64,000 nt of DNA from NCBI GenBank assembly GCA_036250195.1, contig JAVHZZ010000003.1, positions 19,704,504-19,768,503 of the forward strand, read 5' to 3'. The notes under the pieces were generated by a model. That model was not told the origin of the DNA and did not search any database. It was given only the letters and a program-made list of their open reading frames with translations. Position numbers and translations under genes: made by a program. The DNA comes from Mixophyes australis. Taxonomy: Eukaryota; Chordata; Amphibia; Anura; Limnodynastidae. This document shows positions 22,774 through 35,890 of this stretch, piece after piece (the first letter of the stretch is position 1; every line of letters starts with the position of its first letter).

Positions 22774-23780
22774 ATCATCATCATCATTTATTTCTATTGC
22801 GCCAACATATTCCGTAGCCCTTTACAATTGGGGACAAACATAGTAAACTAATAAACAAACTGGGTAATACATACAAAGAGGTGAGAAGGCCCTGCACGTA
22901 AGCTTACAATCTATGGGACAGTGGGAGTTTGATACGTGAGGTTAAGTCTACATTTTGCATTTCGGCCCAGCCAGACTGCAAAGGTAAAAGTGACTCATAA
23001 GCTAAATGATCCCGTCACACAACAATGTTGGTCAGAGGGTTGTTGTCTTGTGTGAATTGTGTAATGAGTGGTAATAGGGTAATGTAGTGAGGTTAAGAGG
23101 GTGGTTGAGGAATATTATAAGCTTGTCTGAAGAGGTGGGTTTTCAGAGAACGCTTGAAAATTTGTAGACCAGAGGAAAGTATTACTGTGCGAGGGAAGGA
23201 ATTTCATACAGTGGGTGCAGCCCGAAAAAAGTCCTGTAACCGGGAATGGGAGGATGTAATGAGGGTGGATGAGAGACGCAGATTCTGTGCAGAACGGAGG
23301 TGTCTAGTTGGGAGATATTTTGAGACAAGAGAGGAGATGTATGTGCAGCTTTGTTGATGGCTTTGTAGGTTAGTAAGAGTATTTTATATTGGATTCGGAA
23401 GAAAACAGACAACCAGTGTAGAGACATACAGAGTGATTCAGCAGAGGAATAATGATTTGCAAGAAAAATCAATCTAGCCGCTGCGTGCAAAATAGATTGT
23501 AGGTGATAAGTGCATGAATTAAGGTTTTTGCAGCATCTTGTTTGAGATATGTGCGTATTCTGGAAATGTTTATAGATGTATGTAACATGATTTAGATATA
23601 GTCGATTGTGGGAAACAAAGGATAGTTCTGAGTCAAAGATCACACCTAGGCAGCAAGTTTGAGAGGTGGGGTTTAAGGTCATGTTATCAACAGAGATAGA
23701 AATGCCAGGTATGCTCTTGTTGGAGTTGGAAATATTATTAACTCTGAGCTCAAGTCTGTGTACATCCCTCCCTGACACTC
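22774..23780 (-). pseudogene. L2-type LINE, ORF2 C-terminus and 3' tail
   Basis: Read on the minus strand, the frame from 23778 contains 'LGVIFDSELSF', then 'AAARLIFLANHY', 'SLHWLSVFFRIQYKILL' and 'TYKAIN', the order found at the end of L2-clade ORF2. In another frame it finishes with 'FKRSLKTHLFRQAY' and a stop near 23094. The 3' region of about 320 bp ends in a (GAT)n tail (plus-strand ATC repeats at 22774-22788). The RT core is absent, as is typical of 5'-truncated LINE copies. At least one frameshift lies near 23180. Confidence 0.8.
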
Positions 23781-25142
23781 AGAAAGCAGGGACACTATAA
23801 CAATGGAATTAAGTATAGCAGTTGGGCATCACAAATTGCTGAGATTAGCCTGGCCATTGGGCTAATGTCTGCAAAGACAGACGCGACTACTACAAAGATA
23901 AAATATAAATAAAATCTAAACATGACAAGGGGTGCCCCGGAGGAAATGACCATAATAACATTGAATTCACATAGGCAGACTCAACTCAGCGGCAGGAGCC
24001 GCGATGTTCAGATGCGCCTATTGCTGGCTAAAATGGTAATAAATTTCCGGTAATTTTTCTGCACATTTCTATTGGACGAGAGGAAAAATTTGTGAAAATT
24101 TCTGTGAAAACTCTGACACGATGCGTCTCCATGGACTGTTCTGTAGACAGGCTGCGTCACCTCACGCTGAACTGAATCTGTCCCTTAGAAATTGTTTCTT
24201 GCGTTTACATCCTACTAAGGAAGGCCTCATGTTTTGGTAAATAATAACGGTGATACATTCTTACTTGATGCTGACTCACCGTTCTAGGATCACTATATCA
24301 GTGGCTGACTTGCTGCAATTTCCTCTCTGTGTGTTACTGTGTGTGGGGATGGAGGGAGGGAGCATGTTGTGGCAGATTCTGGAGTCTTTTTATTAAACGG
24401 AGAAAACCCTTATCTCCGGGGAGAAGATTTGCTGTGTCTCGTAGGCGAAAGATTCCCCAAGAAAAATATAGAGAGGCATATATACCAGGATCACGGTGCT
24501 GCAATCGTTCTCCTCTCAGGATGGCGATAGCAAGAGACATTGAATGAAAAAATGCTTTATTATTTAGATTTTTTTCAATTTCCAATTTTTCGTTAAAATA
24601 TATTTTTTTATTACTTTTAAATCTTTTTATCTACTTTTCTAAATTTTTTATTTTACTTAGTGGAACTGAAAGTCCCAGCACTATTCGGCTAGCCAGGTCA
24701 CCTAACCATACATCCACTGAGACTGGCCAGACAAAACGGTACGGTAAGCCTTACTGCTTCCGACTGGTATCGCTGAAGCAGATGAGTATGGCTCAGCTGC
24801 CTTGGCGTGATTTTATTGGCAAATCACAGTGATTTGTAGAGGGGGGTTTCCACACCACGTCGCCAGTGGGCGTGACAAGCTTGTATGGGGGCGTGGCTAC
24901 ATTTTTAGACAGTGCTTGGCTGCTCTCCAACTGTTCCTATCGCCATAATATACATGGGCATTGCTGCGTGCACTACTGTTAGGTGCACGTAGCTCTCCCT
25001 TTTCAAGCAGAGCCGTGTGAAGCGGGAGCAGGGTCCAGTCACCTCAATTATACAGTGCCCCAGGCTTGGAGGGGGTTTCCAGGCACTAGGGAACCCCCCC
25101 TCGGTTTGCCTAAAGTTCTATCACTGCCATAAGTGGAGAGTA
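23781..25142. other. Intergenic; no gene recognised
   Basis: 24585-24660 is T/A-rich. 25060-25105 holds a hairpin-like GGGGGTTTCC...GGAACCCCCC, in the style of a repeat end. No product is recognised for any open frame. Confidence 0.5.
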
Positions 25143-25549
25143 AGGCTGGGTGCACACTACAGAAAATTTCTCCCAATGTGATATCAATTTTACCAACGAC
25201 TGGGAAAAAAAAAAAAAAGTTCCAGTCAGCATGTTATTCATCTATACACGTGTATTAAACATGTTTTACACGATTTACCTTTAGATCTGTGTTCTTCATC
25301 TGTCATAATCATCGTCTGAAATTCCACACACTCCATAGGCACTGCCGGACCTGAGTGCATACAGGATTGGAACGCCATCAGTCCATCGTCGAACAAAATT
25401 TTTAGTTTGGTCATATGAAACGAGACGATGTGCTTTGAAATGATAATCGTTCATCCTTGAAGTGAACACACTAATGCGATATTGGGCCAAATGGTCGCTT
25501 AACGTGTGATTGGGCGACAATCAGCTAAAAAAACTGTAGTGTGTACCGT
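25143..25549 (+). mobile_element. MITE with GGCTGGGT ends, second copy, interrupted
   Basis: Starts GGCTGGGTGCACACTACAG and ends with CTGTAGTGTGTACC, as the copy at 7473-7922, although the inner sequence is diverged. Its right terminus is cut by the hAT element inserted at 25550. The remaining bases probably continue at 26414. Confidence 0.7.
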
Positions 25550-26081
25550 CAGGGCCGTCTTTCCGACTGGGCACGATGGGCAGGTGCCCGGGGGCCCAGG
25601 GGCAAAGGGGACCCTGGCAGGTCTGCTGTAAAAAAAAAATCCTGTAAAAAAAAAAAAAAAGAAACTTACCTTTTGAGGTCACCTGACCGTTCAGATCAGG
25701 TGGTCAGGTGACGATAGAGGCTCTCTCCCTGGTTCCCTCTTCCCTGGTTCCCTCTTCCGCTCCTCGTGTGCGGAGGAGCGCAGAACAGAGAGACTCAGAG
25801 AGGGAAAAAGAAGAGAAGGGGATCGGACTTAAGGTAAATGATATATATATATATATATTATGTGTATGTGAAAAAAAAACAACTGATATATGTATATATT
25901 GTAGATATGGAGAATGGGGGTCCGTGCTCCCATGAATGGGTGTAAAGAGAAGGCTGCCCGGGAGGACAAATATATAAAAGGACAGTTCCACCTCTTGTGG
26001 ATAGTAAATATTAAAAATAGGTGTCCCCCGGGCGCACAGTTAGAACACACTATAATATGTGTGTAAGAAAAAAAAAAAGTG

Positions 26082-26114
<33 letters not shown>

Positions 26115-26329
26115 CACAAGTTAACCCGTGCATGATACTCATGCATTCTAGTCAAATCAAGCTACTTAAGGTGTTAAAAACTCCCCACTGTCACCCCCGG
26201 CAACCACCAACCACTCCCAACTGTCACTTCTCCTTCAAGAGATATATAGGTCAGTGTATAACTCTGCCCAGCAGGTGGTGCTGCAGCTTGGTTTTTTTTT
26301 CCACACACGCCACTAGGCATTTATATAGT

Positions 26330-26369
<40 letters not shown>

Positions 26370-26413
26370 GCCCGGTGCACTGCTTTGCCCATAAATTTGA
26401 TAAGATGGCCCTG
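25550..26413 (+). mobile_element. hAT MITE, long copy with nested repeat B
   Basis: The left end is CAGGGCCGTCTTTCC; the right end on the other strand is CAGGGCCATCTTATC. The flanking 8 bp are TGTACCGT and TGCATCGT (6 of 8 match), consistent with an old hAT duplication. Inside are a palindromic core around CCGCTCCTCGTGTGCGGAGG, 'ttaaggtaaatg', several (TA)n runs and a shortened copy of repeat B at 26115-26333. Confidence 0.8.
26115..26333 (+). mobile_element. Unclassified interspersed repeat B, short copy
   Basis: Same start (ACAAGTTAACCCGTGCATG) and end (CACGCCACTAGGCATTTAT) as 10825-11430, with most of the middle deleted. It is embedded in TA repeats inside the hAT MITE. Confidence 0.7.
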
Positions 26414-27173
26414 TGCATCGTGCCTAATTCAGTACCTGAGAAATGTAAACTCACGTGTGGCCCCCGAGTTTTCAGTTGTTCCTAACCAAGGTTCTATTCC
26501 TCCGCTGAAGCCCTCAAGTTTGTGGTGATTTTGTGAGGTTATGGTATGTGTGAGCCGTCCTTACCTCCACAAATATGCAGATCTAACTGTTCATCTCCTT
26601 GATGCTGTATTTTTGCTGCCGAGATTGAGGTTTTCCCTGGAAAACACTGTGACGAGTCAGCGAAGGTTGTCTTCTCTGCAGCCTCCTGAGGACACACTCA
26701 TAGCTGCCACCGCCGCTGATACAGCACAAAGATGCTATAAACTTGCAAATTACAGCCTCTAATAAAATATATGTATAAATATATATAATCAGCTTGGTGA
26801 TTGGATTCTAGATTTAACCTTGTGAGGTACAGGTAAGGATATAATGTACAGTGACCGGCGGAAGGGAAAGAGCAGCTCTGTGGTTCCACTTCCACTAATG
26901 TGGAAAACAATTAAATAAAAATAAAAAAGTAAAAATAGGTAACATTTATTATAATGATGAATACAACAGTACAGTTGTACTTTATTACTGTGCTACTTCT
27001 AACCAATTGTATAAGTAATGTTCCTTTTTATCTGTGAAAACTTAATAGATTGAAAAAAAACTGAGAAATATCTAAAAACCTTTATTCATTAAGAAATAGC
27101 TTATTCAGTCCCCTAAATGGGCCTAAATGGGAAAACAGAGAAGGAGCTTTAGTGATACAGATAAATAGAACAC
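26414..27173. other. No gene; one short dispersed repeat
   Basis: The segment 'ttggtgattggattctaga' at about 26794-26812 recurs with small changes at about 27390-27408, on either side of the palindromic MITE. Otherwise ordinary AT-rich sequence. Confidence 0.5.
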
Positions 27174-27354
27174 TTAGGGATAGATTTATTAAACTGTGGG
27201 TTTGAAAAGGTGGAGGTGTTGCCTATAGCAACCAATCAGATTCTAGCTGTAGTTTTGTAGAATTTACTAAATAAATGACAGCTAGAATCTGATTGGTTGC
27301 TATAGGCAACATCTCCACTTTTTCAAACCCGCAGTTTAGTAAATCTAGCCCTTA
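27174..27354. mobile_element. Palindromic MITE (TTAGGGNTAGATTTA ends), copy 1
   Basis: The two halves are near-complete complements of each other: GTTGCCTATAGCAACCAATC in the left arm faces its complement in the right arm, around an AT-rich centre ('tttactaaataaat'). The same family occurs at 58006-58175 and 58959-59139. Such fold-back elements are common in frog genomes. Confidence 0.9.
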
Positions 27355-27842
27355 GACCTTTACGGATAGAGCCCATAACGTGCAGCCTGGTGATTGGATC
27401 CTAGATTTAACCTTCTCCCTTCCCATTGTCACTGACAACCACCACAGCCGTAAAACGTAAACAAAACAATGAGGACTCTAATCAAGAAGTGAAGTCGGAC
27501 ATATATAACAAGGGTCAGGCGTTCACGAGGATATTCAATTATCTGCTGTGCTTTATCTCTGCAGCTGTGAACCTTGGGCACTAGTCACCACTAGGTACAA
27601 GAAGAACATTTGTCTATTTACAGATTTCGTTAACCTCTTCCCTCTTCTGACTCCATAATTAATACACAAGCTTGTTATTGAATCTAAAAGGGGTTTAACT
27701 AATGTGGCAGTTTTTTTAAAAATAGGTGTATTGGAAGATGTGCAAATAGTGAAGTAATCTGAACCTTTCCTGTTTATTATAATTATAATACTAGTATTAT
27801 ACTGTGTGTGATGTATAGCAGAGACTGTGAGGATTCACAAAA
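27355..27842. other. No feature recognised
   Basis: Ordinary sequence leading into the minisatellite. No boundary element is visible at the array edge apart from the direct start of the repeat. Confidence 0.5.
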
Positions 27843-28802
27843 CAGTAACGGTGTAATGTACAGGGACGGGTGTGGGGTAGAGGTAACGGTGTAATGTACA
27901 GGGATGGGTGTGAGGTAGAGGTAACGGTGTAATGTACAGAGATGGGTGTGAGGTAGAGGTAACGGTGTAATGTACAGGGACGGGTGTCAGGTAGAGGTAA
28001 CGGTGTAATGTACAGAGACAGGTGTGAGGTAGAGGTAACGGTGTAATGTACAGAGACGGGTGTGAGGTAGAGGTAACGGTGTAATGTACAGGGACGGGTG
28101 TGAGGTAGAGGTAACGGTGTAATGTACAGAGATGGGTGTGAGGTAGAGGTAACGGTGTAATGTACAGGGATGGGTGTGGGATAGAGGTAATGGTGTAATG
28201 TACAGGGATGGGTGTGAGGTAGAGGTAACGGTGTAATGTACAGGGATGGGTGTGGGATAGAGGTAATGGTGTAATGTACAGGGATGGGTGTGAGGTAGAG
28301 GTAACGGTGTAATGTACAGGGATGGGTGTGGGATAGAGGTAATGGTGTAATGTACAGGGACGGGTGTGAGGTAGAGGTAAGGATGTAATGTACAGGGATG
28401 GGTGTCAGATAGAGATAAGGGTGTAATGTACAGGGATGGGTGTGAGTTAGAGGTAAGGGTGTAATGTACAGAGATGGGTGTGAGGTAGAGGTAATGGTGT
28501 AGTGTACAGGGATGGGTGTGAGATAGAGGTAAGGGTGTAATGTACAGAGACAGGTGTGAGGTAGAGGTAATGGTGTAATGTACAGGGATGGGTGTGGGAT
28601 AGAGGTAATGGTGTAATGTACAGGGATGGGTGTGAGGTAGAGGTAACGGTGTAATGTACAGGGATAGGTGTGGGATAGAGGTAATGATGTAATGTACAGG
28701 GATGGGTGTGAGATAGAGGTAAGGATGTAATGTACAGGGATGGGTGTCAGATAGAGGTAAGGATGTAATGTACAGGGATGGGTGTGAGGTAGAGGTAAGG
28801 GT

Positions 28803-31800
28803 GTAATGTACAGGGATGGGTGTAATATACAGGGATGGGTGTGAAATAGAGGTAAGGGTGTAATGTACAGGGATGGGTGTGAGGTAGAGGTAAGGGTGTA
28901 ATGTACAGGGATGGGTGTGAGATAGAGGTAAGGATGTAATGTACAGGGATGGGTGTCAGATAGAGGTAAGGGTGTAATGTACAGGGATGGGTGTAATATA
29001 CAGGGATGGGTGTGAGGTAGATGTAAGGGTGTAATGTACAGGGATGGGTGTGAGTTAGAAGTAAGGGTGTAATGTACAGGGTTGGGTGTGAGGTAGAGGT
29101 AAGGGTGTAATGTACAGGGATGGGTGTGAGATAGAGGTAAGGATGTAATGTACAGGGATGGGTGTCAGATAGAGGTAAGGGTGTAATGTACAGGGATGGG
29201 TGTAATATACAGGGATGGGTGTGAGGCAGATGTAAGGGTGTAATGTACAGGGATGGGTGTGAGTTAGAAGTAAGGGTGTAATGTAAAGGGATGGGTGTGA
29301 GTTAGAGGTAAGGGTGTAATGTACAGAGATGGGTGTTTGGTAGAGGTAATGGTGTAATGTACAGGGACGGGTGTGAGGTAGAGGTAACGGTGTAATGTAC
29401 AGGGATGGGTGTGGGATAGAGGTAATGGTGTAATGTACAGGGATGGGTGTGAGATAGAGGTAAGGATGTAATGTACAGGGATGGGTGTCAGATAGAGATA
29501 AGGGTGTAATGTACAGGGATGGGTGTGAGTTAGAGGTAAGGGTGTAATGTACAGAGATGGGTGTGAGGTAGAGGTAATGGTGTAGTGTACAGGGATGGGT
29601 GTGAGATAGAGGTAAGGGTGTAATGTACAGAGACAGGTGTGAGGTAGAGGTAATGGTGTAATGTACAGGGACGGGTGTGAGGTAGAGGTAACGGTGTACT
29701 GTACAGGGATGGGTGTGGGATAGAGGTAATGGTGTAATGTACAGGGATGGGTGTGAGGTAGAGGTAACGGTGTAATGTACAGGGATGGGTGTGAGGTAGA
29801 GGTAAGGATGTAATGTACAGGGATGGGTGTCAGATAGAGGTAAGGGTGTAATGTACAGGGATGGGTGTAATATACAGGGATGGGTGTGAGGTAGATGTAA
29901 GGGTGTAATGTACAGGGATGGGTGTGAGTTAGAAGTAAGGGTGTAATGTACAGGGATGGGTGTGAGGTAGAGGTAAGGGTGTAATGTACAGGGATGGGTG
30001 TGAGATAGAGGTAATGGTGTAATGTACAGGGATGGGTGTGAGATAGAGGTAAGTTTGTAATGTACAGGGACGGGTGTGAGATAGAGGTAAGGTTGTAATG
30101 TACAGGGACGGGTGTGAGATAGAGGTAAGGGTGTAATGTACAGGGATGGGTGTGAGGTAGAAGTAAGGGTGTAATGTACAGGGATGGGTGTCAGGTAGAG
30201 GTAACGGGGTAATGTACAGAGATGGGTGTGAGATAGAGGTAAGGGTGTAATGTACAGAGATGGGTGTGGGGTAGAGGTAACGGTGTAATGTACAGGGATG
30301 GGTGTGAGGTAGAAGTAAGGGTGTAATGTACAGGGATGGATGTGAGGTAGAGGTAAGGGTGTAATGTACAGGGATGGGTGTGAGATAGAGGTAACGGTGT
30401 AATGTACAGGGATGGGTGTGAGGTAGAGTTAAGGGTGTAATGTACAGGGATGGGTGTGAGGTAGAGGTAACGGTGTAATATACAGGGATGGGTGTGAGGT
30501 AGAGGTAACAATGTAATGTACAGGGATGGGTGTGAGGTAGAGGTAAGGGTGTAATATACAGGGATGGGTGTAATATACAGGGATGGGTGTGAAATAGAGG
30601 TAAGGGTGTAATGTACAGGGATGGGTGTGAGGTAGAGGTAAGGGTGTAATGTACAGGGATGGGTGTGAGATAGAGGTAAGGATGTAATGTACAGGGATGG
30701 GTGTCAGATAGAGGTAAGGGTGTAATGTACAGGGATGGGTGTAATCTACAGGGATGGGTGTGAGGTAGATGTAAGGGTGTAATGTACAGGGATGGGTGTG
30801 AGTTAGAAGTAAGGGTGTAATGTACAGGGTTGGGTGTGAGGTAGAGGTAAGGGTGTAATGTACAGGGATGGGTGTGAGATAGAGGTAAGGATGTAATGTA
30901 CAGGGATGGGTGTCAGATAGAGGTAAGGGTGTAATGTACAGGGATGGGTGTAATATACAGGGATGGGTGTGAGGCAGATGTAAGGGTGTAATGTACAGGG
31001 ATGGGTGTGAGTTAGAAGTAAGGGTGTAATGTAAAGGGATGGGTGTGAGTTAGAGGTAAGGGTGTAATGTACAGAGATGGGTGTTTGGTAGAGGTAATGG
31101 TGTAATGTACAGGGACGGGTGTGAGGTAGAGGTAACGGTGTAATGTACAGGGATGGGTGTGGGATAGAGGTAATGGTGTAATGTACAGGGATGGGTGTGA
31201 GATAGAGGTAAGGATGTAATGTACAGGGATGGGTGTCAGATAGAGATAAGGGTGTAATGTACAGGGATGGGTGTGAGTTAGAGGTAAGGGTGTAATGTAC
31301 AGAGATGGGTGTGAGGTAGAGGTAATGGTGTAGTGTACAGGGATGGGTGTGAGATAGAGGTAAGGGTGTAATGTACAGAGACAGGTGTGAGGTAGAGGTA
31401 ATGGTGTAATGTACAGGGACGGGTGTGAGGTAGAGGTAACGGTGTAATGTACAGGGATGGGTGTGGGATAGAGGTAATGGTGTAATGTACAGGGATGGGT
31501 GTGAGGTAGAGGTAACGGTGTAATGTACAGGGATGGGTGTGAGGTAGAGGTAAGGATGTAATGTACAGGGATGGGTGTCAGATAGAGGTAAGGGTGTAAT
31601 GTACAGGGATGGGTGTAATATACAGGGATGGGTGTGAGGTAGATGTAAGGGTGTAATGTACAGGGATGGGTGTGAGTTAGAAGTAAGGGTGTAATGTACA
31701 GGGATGGGTGTGAGGTAGAGGTAAGGGTGTAATGTACAGGGATGGGTGTGAGATAGAGGTAATGGTGTAATGTACAGGGATGGGTGTGAGATAGAGGTAA

Positions 31801-34046
31801 GTTTGTAATGTACAGGGACGGGTGTGAGATAGAGGTAAGGTTGTAATGTACAGGGACGGGTGTGAGATAGAGGTAAGGGTGTAATGTACAGGGATGGGTG
31901 TGAGGTAGAAGTAAGGGTGTAATGTACAGGGATGGGTGTCAGGTAGAGGTAACGGGGTAATGTACAGAGATGGGTGTGAGATAGAGGTAAGGGTGTAATG
32001 TACAGAGATGGGTGTGGGGTAGAGGTAACGGTGTAATGTACAGGGATGGGTGTGAGGTAGAAGTAAGGGTGTAATGTACAGGGATGGATGTGAGGTAGAG
32101 GTAAGGGTGTAATGTACAGGGATGGGTGTGAGATAGAGGTAACGGTGTAATGTACAGGGATGGGTGTGAGGTAGAGTTAAGGGTGTAATGTACAGGGATG
32201 GGTGTGAGGTAGAGGTAACGGTGTAATATACAGGGATGGGTGTGAGGTAGAGGTAACAATGTAATGTACAGGGATGGGTGTGAGGTAGAGGTAAGGGTGT
32301 AATATACAGGGATGGGTGTAATATACAGGGATGGGTGTGAAATAGAGGTAAGGGTGTAATGTACAGGGATGGGTGTGAGGTAGAGGTAAGGGTGTAATGT
32401 ACAGGGATGGGTGTGAGATAGAGGTAAGGATGTAATGTACAGGGATGGGTGTCAGATAGAGGTAAGGGTGTAATGTACAGGGATGGGTGTAATCTACAGG
32501 GATGGGTGTGAGGTAGATGTAAGGGTGTAATGTACAGGGATGGGTGTGAGTTAGAAGTAAGGGTGTAATGTACAGGGTTGGGTGTGAGGTAGAGGTAAGG
32601 GTGTAATGTACAGGGATGGGTGTGAGATAGAGGTAAGGATGTAATGTACAGGGATAGGTGTCAGATAGAGGTAAGGGTGTAATGTACAGGGATGGGTGTA
32701 ATATACAGGGATGGGTGTGAGGCAGATGTAAGGGTGTAATGTACAGGGATGGGTGTGAGTTAGAAGTAAGGGTGTAATGTAAAGGGATGGGTGTGAGTTA
32801 GAGGTAAGGGTGTAATGTACAGAGATGGGTGTTTGGTAGAGGTAATGGTGTAATGTACAGGGACGGGTGTGAGGTAGAGGTAACGGTGTAATGTACAGGG
32901 ATGGGTGTGGGATAGAGGTAATGGTGTAATGTACAGGGATGGGTGTGAGATAGAGGTAAGGATGTAATGTACAGGGATGGGTGTCAGATAGAGATAAGGG
33001 TGTAATGTACAGGGATGGGTGTGAGTTAGAGGTAAGGGTGTAATGTACAGAGATGGGTGTGAGGTAGAGGTAATGGTGTAGTGTACAGGGATGGGTGTGA
33101 GATAGAGGTAAGGGTGTAATGTACAGAGACAGGTGTGAGGTAGAGGTAATGGTGTAATGTACAGGGACGGGTGTGAGGTAGAGGTAACGGTGTACTGTAC
33201 AGGGATGGGTGTGGGATAGAGGTAATGGTGTAATGTACAGGGATGGGTGTGAGGTAGAGGTAACGGTGTAATGTACAGGGATGGGTGTGAGGTAGAGGTA
33301 AGGATGTAATGTACAGGGATGGGTGTCAGATAGAGGTAAGGGTGTAATGTACAGGGATGGGTGTAATATACAGGGATGGGTGTGAGGTAGATGTAAGGGT
33401 GTAATGTACAGGGATGGGTGTGAGTTAGAAGTAAGGGTGTAATGTACAGGGATGGGTGTGAGGTAGAGGTAAGGGTGTAATGTACAGGGATGGGTGTGAG
33501 ATAGAGGTAATGGTGTAATGTACAGGGATGGGTGTGAGATAGAGGTAAGTTTGTAATGTACAGGGACGGGTGTGAGATAGAGGTAAGGTTGTAATGTACA
33601 GGGACGGGTGTGAGATAGAGGTAAGGGTGTAATGTACAGGGATGGGTGTGAGGTAGAAGTAAGGGTGTAATGTACAGGGATGGGTGTCAGGTAGAGGTAA
33701 CGGGGTAATGTACAGAGATGGGTGTGAGATAGAGGTAAGGGTGTAATGTACAGAGATGGGTGTGGGGTAGAGGTAACGGTGTAATGTACAGGGATGGGTG
33801 TGAGGTAGAAGTAAGGGTGTAATGTACAGGGATGGATGTGAGGTAGAGGTAAGGGTGTAATGTACAGGGATGGGTGTGAGATAGAGGTAACGGTGTAATG
33901 TACAGGGATGGGTGTGAGGTAGAGTTAAGGGTGTAATGTACAGGGATGGGTGTGAGGTAGAGGTAACGGTGTAATATACAGGGATGGGTGTGAGGTAGAG
34001 GTAACAATGTAATGTACAGGGATGGGTGTGAGGTAGAGGTAAGGGT
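28803..34046 (+). repeat. Higher-order repeat, three 1748-bp units
   Basis: Three nearly identical blocks, 28803-30550, 30551-32298 and 32299-34046, are each 1748 bp, equal to 46 x 38 bp. Landmark variants (three-half units, GGCAGATG, a TTTGG variant and AACAATG) recur at the same offset. The few differences include TGTACTG against TGTAATG near 29697/31445/33193 and AATCTAC against AATATAC near 28993/30741/32489. Confidence 0.93.
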
Positions 34047-35890
34047 GTAATGTACAGGGATGGGTGTGAGATAGAGGTAACGGTGTAATGTACAGGGATG
34101 GGTGTGAGGTAGAGGTAAGGGTGTAATATACAGGGATGGGTGTGAGATAGAGGTAATGGTGTAATGTACAGAGATTGGTGTGAGGTAGAGGTAACGGTGT
34201 AATGTACAGAGATGGGTGTGAGGTAGAGGTAGGTGTGTAATGTACAGGGATGGGTGTGAGGTAGAAGGGTGTAATATACAGGGATGGGTGTGAGGTAGAA
34301 GTAAGGGTGTAATGTACAGCGATGGGTGTCAGTTAGCCTAATGGTGTAATGTACAGGAATGGGTGTGAGGTAGAGGTAATGGTGTAATGTACAGAGATGG
34401 ATGTGAGGTAGAAGTAAGGGTGTAATGTACAGGGATGAGTGTGAGATAGAGGTAAGGGTGTAATGTACAGAGATGGGTGTGAGGTAGACGTGAGGGTGTA
34501 ATGTACAGGGATGGGTGTGAGGTAGAGGTAATGGTGTAATGTACAGAGATGGGTGTGAGGTATAGGTAATGGTGTAATGTACAGGGATGGGTGTGAGGTA
34601 GAGGTAATGGTGTAATGTACAGAGATTGGTGTGAGGTAGAGGTAATGGTGTAATGTAGATTGGTGTGAGGTAGAGGTAACGGTGTAATGTACAGGGATGG
34701 ATGTGAGGTAGAGGTAATGGTGTAATGTACAGGGATGGGTGTGAGGGAGAGGTAAGGGTGTAATGTACAGGGATGGGAGTGAGGTAGAGGTTTTGGTGTA
34801 ATGTACAGGGATGAGTGTGAGGTAGAGGTAAGGGTATAATGTACAGGGATGGGTGTCAGGTAGCCTAATGGTGTAATGTACAGGGATGGGTGTGAGATAG
34901 AGGTAAGGGTGTAATGTACAGAGATGGGTGTGGGGTAGAAGTAACAGTGTAATGTACAGGAATAGGTGTGAGGTAGAAGTAAGGGTGTAATGTACAGGGA
35001 TGGGTGTGAGGTGGAGGTAAGGTTGTAATGTACAGGGATGGGTGTGAGATAGAGGTAATGGTGTAATGTACAGGGATGGGTGTGAGGTAGAGTTAAGGGT
35101 GTAATGTACAGGGATGGGTGTGAGGTAGAGTTAACGGTGTAATATACAGGGATGGGTGTGAGGTAGAGGTAACGGTGTAATGTACAGGGATGGGTGTGAG
35201 GTAGAGGTAATGGTGTAATGTACAGAGATTGGTGTGAGGTAGAGGTAACGGTGTAATGTACAGAGATGGGTGTGAGGTAGAGGTAGGTGTGTAATGTACA
35301 GGGATGGGTGTGAGGTAGAAGGGTTTAATATACAGGGATGGGTGTGAGGTAGAGGTAAGGGTGTTATGTACAGGGATGGGTGTGAGATACAGGTAACGGT
35401 GTAATGCACAGGGATGGGTGTGAGGTAGAAGTAAGGGTGTAATGTACAGCGATGGGTGTCAGGTAGCCTAATGGTGTAATGTACAGGGATGGGTGTGAGG
35501 TAGAGGTAATGGTGTAATGTACAGGGATGGGTGTGAGGTAGAGGTAAGGGTGTAATGTACAGGGATGGGTGTGAGGTAGAGGTAAGGGTGTAATGTACAG
35601 GGATGGGTGTAAGGTAGAGGTAAGGGTGTAATGTACAGGGATGGGTGTGAGGTAGAGGTAAGGGTGTAATGTATAGGGATGGGTGTCAGGTAGCCTAATG
35701 GTGTAATGTACAGGGATGGGTGTGAGGTAGAGGTAATGGTGTAATGTACAGGGATGGGTGTGAGGGAGAGGTAAGGGTGTAATGTACAGGGATGGGTGTG
35801 AGGTAGAGGTAAGGGTGTAATGTACAGGGATGGGTGTGAGGTAGAGGTAAGGGTGTAATGTACAGGGATGGGTGTAAGGTAGAGGTAAGA

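Noticed and set aside
27174..27354. miRNA precursor from the long palindrome
   Set aside because: The family has several dispersed copies with MITE-type ends, so transposon origin is the simpler reading without small-RNA evidence.
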